From the NCBI RefSeq assembly GCF_021699195.1, contig NZ_SSXE01000097.1:1-34998 (forward strand): a stretch of DNA of 34,998 nucleotides, in the 5' to 3' direction. Origin of the DNA: Nonomuraea sp. MG754425. Its GTDB lineage: Bacteria; Actinomycetota; Actinomycetes; Streptosporangiales; Streptosporangiaceae. Of the stretch, positions 33,330 through 34,998 are shown in pieces. Numbering within the stretch: position 1 is the first letter of the stretch; each line of letters begins with the position of its first letter. The position numbers were made by a program, and so were the translations under genes. Under the pieces are notes generated by a model that saw nothing but the letters and a program-made list of their open reading frames with translations, did no database searches and was not told the origin of the DNA.

Positions 33330-34607
33330 TTGGCCTATCGAAGTGCCGATCATCTGCGTTATCGGCGAATAATCCAGGAATATGTTTCCGATGCGTCCGA
33401 CCTCGCCGGGAGTTTCGTTCTCGCGGACGCGGCGGTCCGGGCGGCGATTCCGGCCCGCGACCGGCGGGAGGCGGTGGTGAACGAGGTGACCTGCGGTGTC
33501 GCCGGGCCGATGCTGGTCACCTACACCACCTGGGTGTTGTGCGAGGCCCGCCGCGCCGGTCTGCGGCGGCTGCGGTTCCTGTCGCGCGAAGGCCAGGTGC
33601 TGTTCGAACTCGCCCGGATCCTCGCGCCCGCCCTGGACGTGGACGTCGATCTGGAGTACGTCCACGGGAACCGGCTGACCTGGAGCCTGGCCGCGGCGGA
33701 CGCCGGGCGGCTGGGGCGGCCCTCATGGCTCTTCAACGGCCTGCTGGAGTTCGGCCCTGCCGAACTGTGCGCCCGTCTCAAGCTGCCCGCCGCGTTCGTG
33801 CCGCGGCTGGTGTCCGCCGGATTCACCGAGCGATCCATCGGGGCCGGGCCGGCCGATCGCGAGGCGCGGGCGGCGGGCCTGCGCGAGTTCCTGGGCCTGG
33901 AGCCGGTCGTGGCGGCGCTGTCGGCGACCGTGGGCTCGGCGCGGCGCCTGCTGGCCGACTACGCCGCGCAGCACCGGCTGCTCGACGCGACGACCGCGAT
34001 GGTGGACACCGGATGGGTGGGCCGGCAGGTCGACGCCCTGATCGCGGTGGGCGGCGGGCCCGAGGGGGAGCGCCCGCGGGTGCTGTTCTGGGGTTATCAA
34101 CCGTCATCACCCGCCCAGGCGGACAACGCCGACATCTTCCGGGCGTACATGTACAACACGGTGACCGGCCATGGCACCCTGCTGCCCGACGCGCCGTTCG
34201 TCATGGAGATGTTCTGTACGAGCGATCATGGCACCCTCGTGGAGTATGTTCGGGACCCGGACGGGCGGGTCGTGCCGGTTCTCGCCGCCTCGCGCAACGT
34301 GGCCGCCGAGCAGTGGGGGCTGGGTCGTTACCGGGCCGCCCTGTACTGCTTCGCCGAGGCGGTGGCGCAGCGGTGTGTGCACTGGGATCAGGATCTCCGG
34401 TCAATGGTCCGCCGTCTTCTCGAGTTGTTCTGGCACCATCCGACGGCCGCCGAGGCCGCCATTTGGGGCGGTTTTCCGTATGAATTCACCTCGGACGGCT
34501 CGATCATCACCTCCGTGGCGCGTCCACTTCGCGATCCGGCCGAACGGGTGCGGGTGGACGACCCACCCTGGCTGGCCGGCTCCCTTCTCCTGGGCGACCT
34601 CACCTGA
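33330..34607 (+). CDS. COG5610-like (HAD-related) protein of surface-glycan loci
   Basis: A 425-residue soluble protein. It shows the pattern of the COG5610-type proteins often found beside glycosyltransferases: VAGPMLVTYTTWVLCEARRAGLRRLRFLSREGQVL (the usual FLaRDG motif, here SREG), the later ATTAMVDTGWVGRQVDAL matching 'lVDiGW.Gs.q', and VLFWGYQPSSPAQ. The biochemical role of the family is not established; it is associated with capsule, rhamnan or O-antigen synthesis. TTG start with GGAGAG at 33317-33322. It is divergent from the exporter operon and probably shares its control region. The Asp-to-Glu change in the first motif may matter if the family is catalytic. Confidence 0.65.
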   Translation: MAYRSADHLRYRRIIQEYVSDASDLAGSFVLADAAVRAAIPARDRREAVVNEVTCGVAGPMLVTYTTWVLCEARRAGLRRLRFLSREGQVLFELARILAPALDVDVDLEYVHGNRLTWSLAAADAGRLGRPSWLFNGLLEFGPAELCARLKLPAAFVPRLVSAGFTERSIGAGPADREARAAGLREFLGLEPVVAALSATVGSARRLLADYAAQHRLLDATTAMVDTGWVGRQVDALIAVGGGPEGERPRVLFWGYQPSSPAQADNADIFRAYMYNTVTGHGTLLPDAPFVMEMFCTSDHGTLVEYVRDPDGRVVPVLAASRNVAAEQWGLGRYRAALYCFAEAVAQRCVHWDQDLRSMVRRLLELFWHHPTAAEAAIWGGFPYEFTSDGSIITSVARPLRDPAERVRVDDPPWLAGSLLLGDLT

Positions 34608-34649
34608 ATGGCGAGAGCGCGTTTATCATATTCTGTTCGGTCGGATTTC

Positions 34650-34998
34650 TCAGTCGAAGGCGGAGAGAATGTCCTGCGTTATTTCCGGTGCCACCGAAGG
34701 GTCCCAGGTGGCGCATTGAAGGGCGGCGGATCCGTCGTTTCGCGCGGATACGCTCATCTGTGCGGAGAAATGGAAGAGGTCGCGCGCCGCGATCTCCTGG
34801 ACGGCTGACAGCGGGGGCCGCCGGCGCGGCCGGCGGAAGGTGAAGGCGAGGGCGTCGGCGTCCCAGCGCGGCCAGGTGGCGGCCGTCGCGCGCACGACCG
34901 GCAACGGCGTGGCCGTGGCGGCATGGACGGTCCGGGCGAGGGCGGCGAGGTCTCGGTCCCCGAGGGGGACGGGCTGGAAGTACCACCACAGGCCCAGG
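34650..34998 (-). CDS. C-terminal part of an unidentified gene cut by the window edge
   Basis: An open - strand frame runs from the right edge to a stop at 34650 and encodes at least 115 residues. The end reads AVQEIAARDLFHFSAQMSVSAR and then a segment ending PEITQDILSAFD. The start is outside the window. I do not firmly recognise it. The tail has the rhythm of the last strand and helix of a condensation-type domain (DLF...sv...dg...l...f...t...il..f), which would suit a cluster with a stand-alone adenylation enzyme, but this is weak. It converges with the COG5610-like gene, 42 bases away. Confidence 0.5.
   Translation of the reverse strand, partial: LGLWWYFQPVPLGDRDLAALARTVHAATATPLPVVRATAATWPRWDADALAFTFRRPRRRPPLSAVQEIAARDLFHFSAQMSVSARNDGSAALQCATWDPSVAPEITQDILSAFD

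Overview
This window is chromosomal DNA of very high G+C content. Almost every codon ends in G or C, start codons include GTG and TTG, gene overlaps of the ATGA type are common, and it carries a SARP-type (BTAD) regulator, Tat and lipoprotein export signals and actinobacterial PQQ-like propeller lipoproteins. This points to a large-genome filamentous actinomycete (Streptomyces or Streptosporangiales-like). The genus is inference. I see no rRNA, tRNA, CRISPR array, transposase or integrase.

Region 1 (1-2853, + strand): a secreted SGNH/sialate-O-acetylesterase-like hydrolase with a PAAAA tandem repeat and an early TTA codon, then a tiny two-gene cassette that looks like a toxin-antitoxin pair, except that the PIN-like partner has lost most acidic catalytic residues.

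Region 2 (2861-16583, - strand): a tightly packed 11-gene unit read right to left, with most junctions overlapping. It encodes an IclR regulator, SnoaL-like protein, FAD oxidoreductase, cupin, polyamine-type (PotD/PotBC/PotA) ABC importer, metal-ligand-poor M24 hydrolase, prolyl-oligopeptidase, aldehyde dehydrogenase and metal-dependent amidohydrolase. The layout suggests IclR-controlled uptake and stepwise breakdown of a small, probably amine- or amide-containing compound. The substrate cannot be read from sequence. A near-consensus promoter sits immediately before the regulator, leaving almost no leader.

Region 3 (16804-22404): a GNAT acetyltransferase, two convergent PQQ-like beta-propeller lipoproteins, an unusually long perfect hairpin, a Tat-exported beta-lactamase-fold protein lacking its catalytic motifs, and a 487-base divergent intergenic region rich in small palindromes.

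Region 4 (22405-34998): an accessory cluster that may be a biosynthetic locus. On the + strand are a SARP regulator, a stand-alone amino-acid adenylating enzyme and a SAM methyltransferase. On the - strand are a heterodimeric ABC exporter with complementary degenerate ATP sites, UDP-galactopyranose mutase (glf), a two-domain glycosyltransferase and a tyrosine phosphatase. Divergent from these is a COG5610-like protein typical of surface-glycan loci. The right edge cuts an unidentified gene that may be condensation-domain-like. A regulator, amino-acid activation, methylation, galactofuranose supply, glycosyl transfer and export together suggest a glycosylated aminoacyl metabolite or surface glycoconjugate. 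This is the best candidate in the window for an undescribed system.
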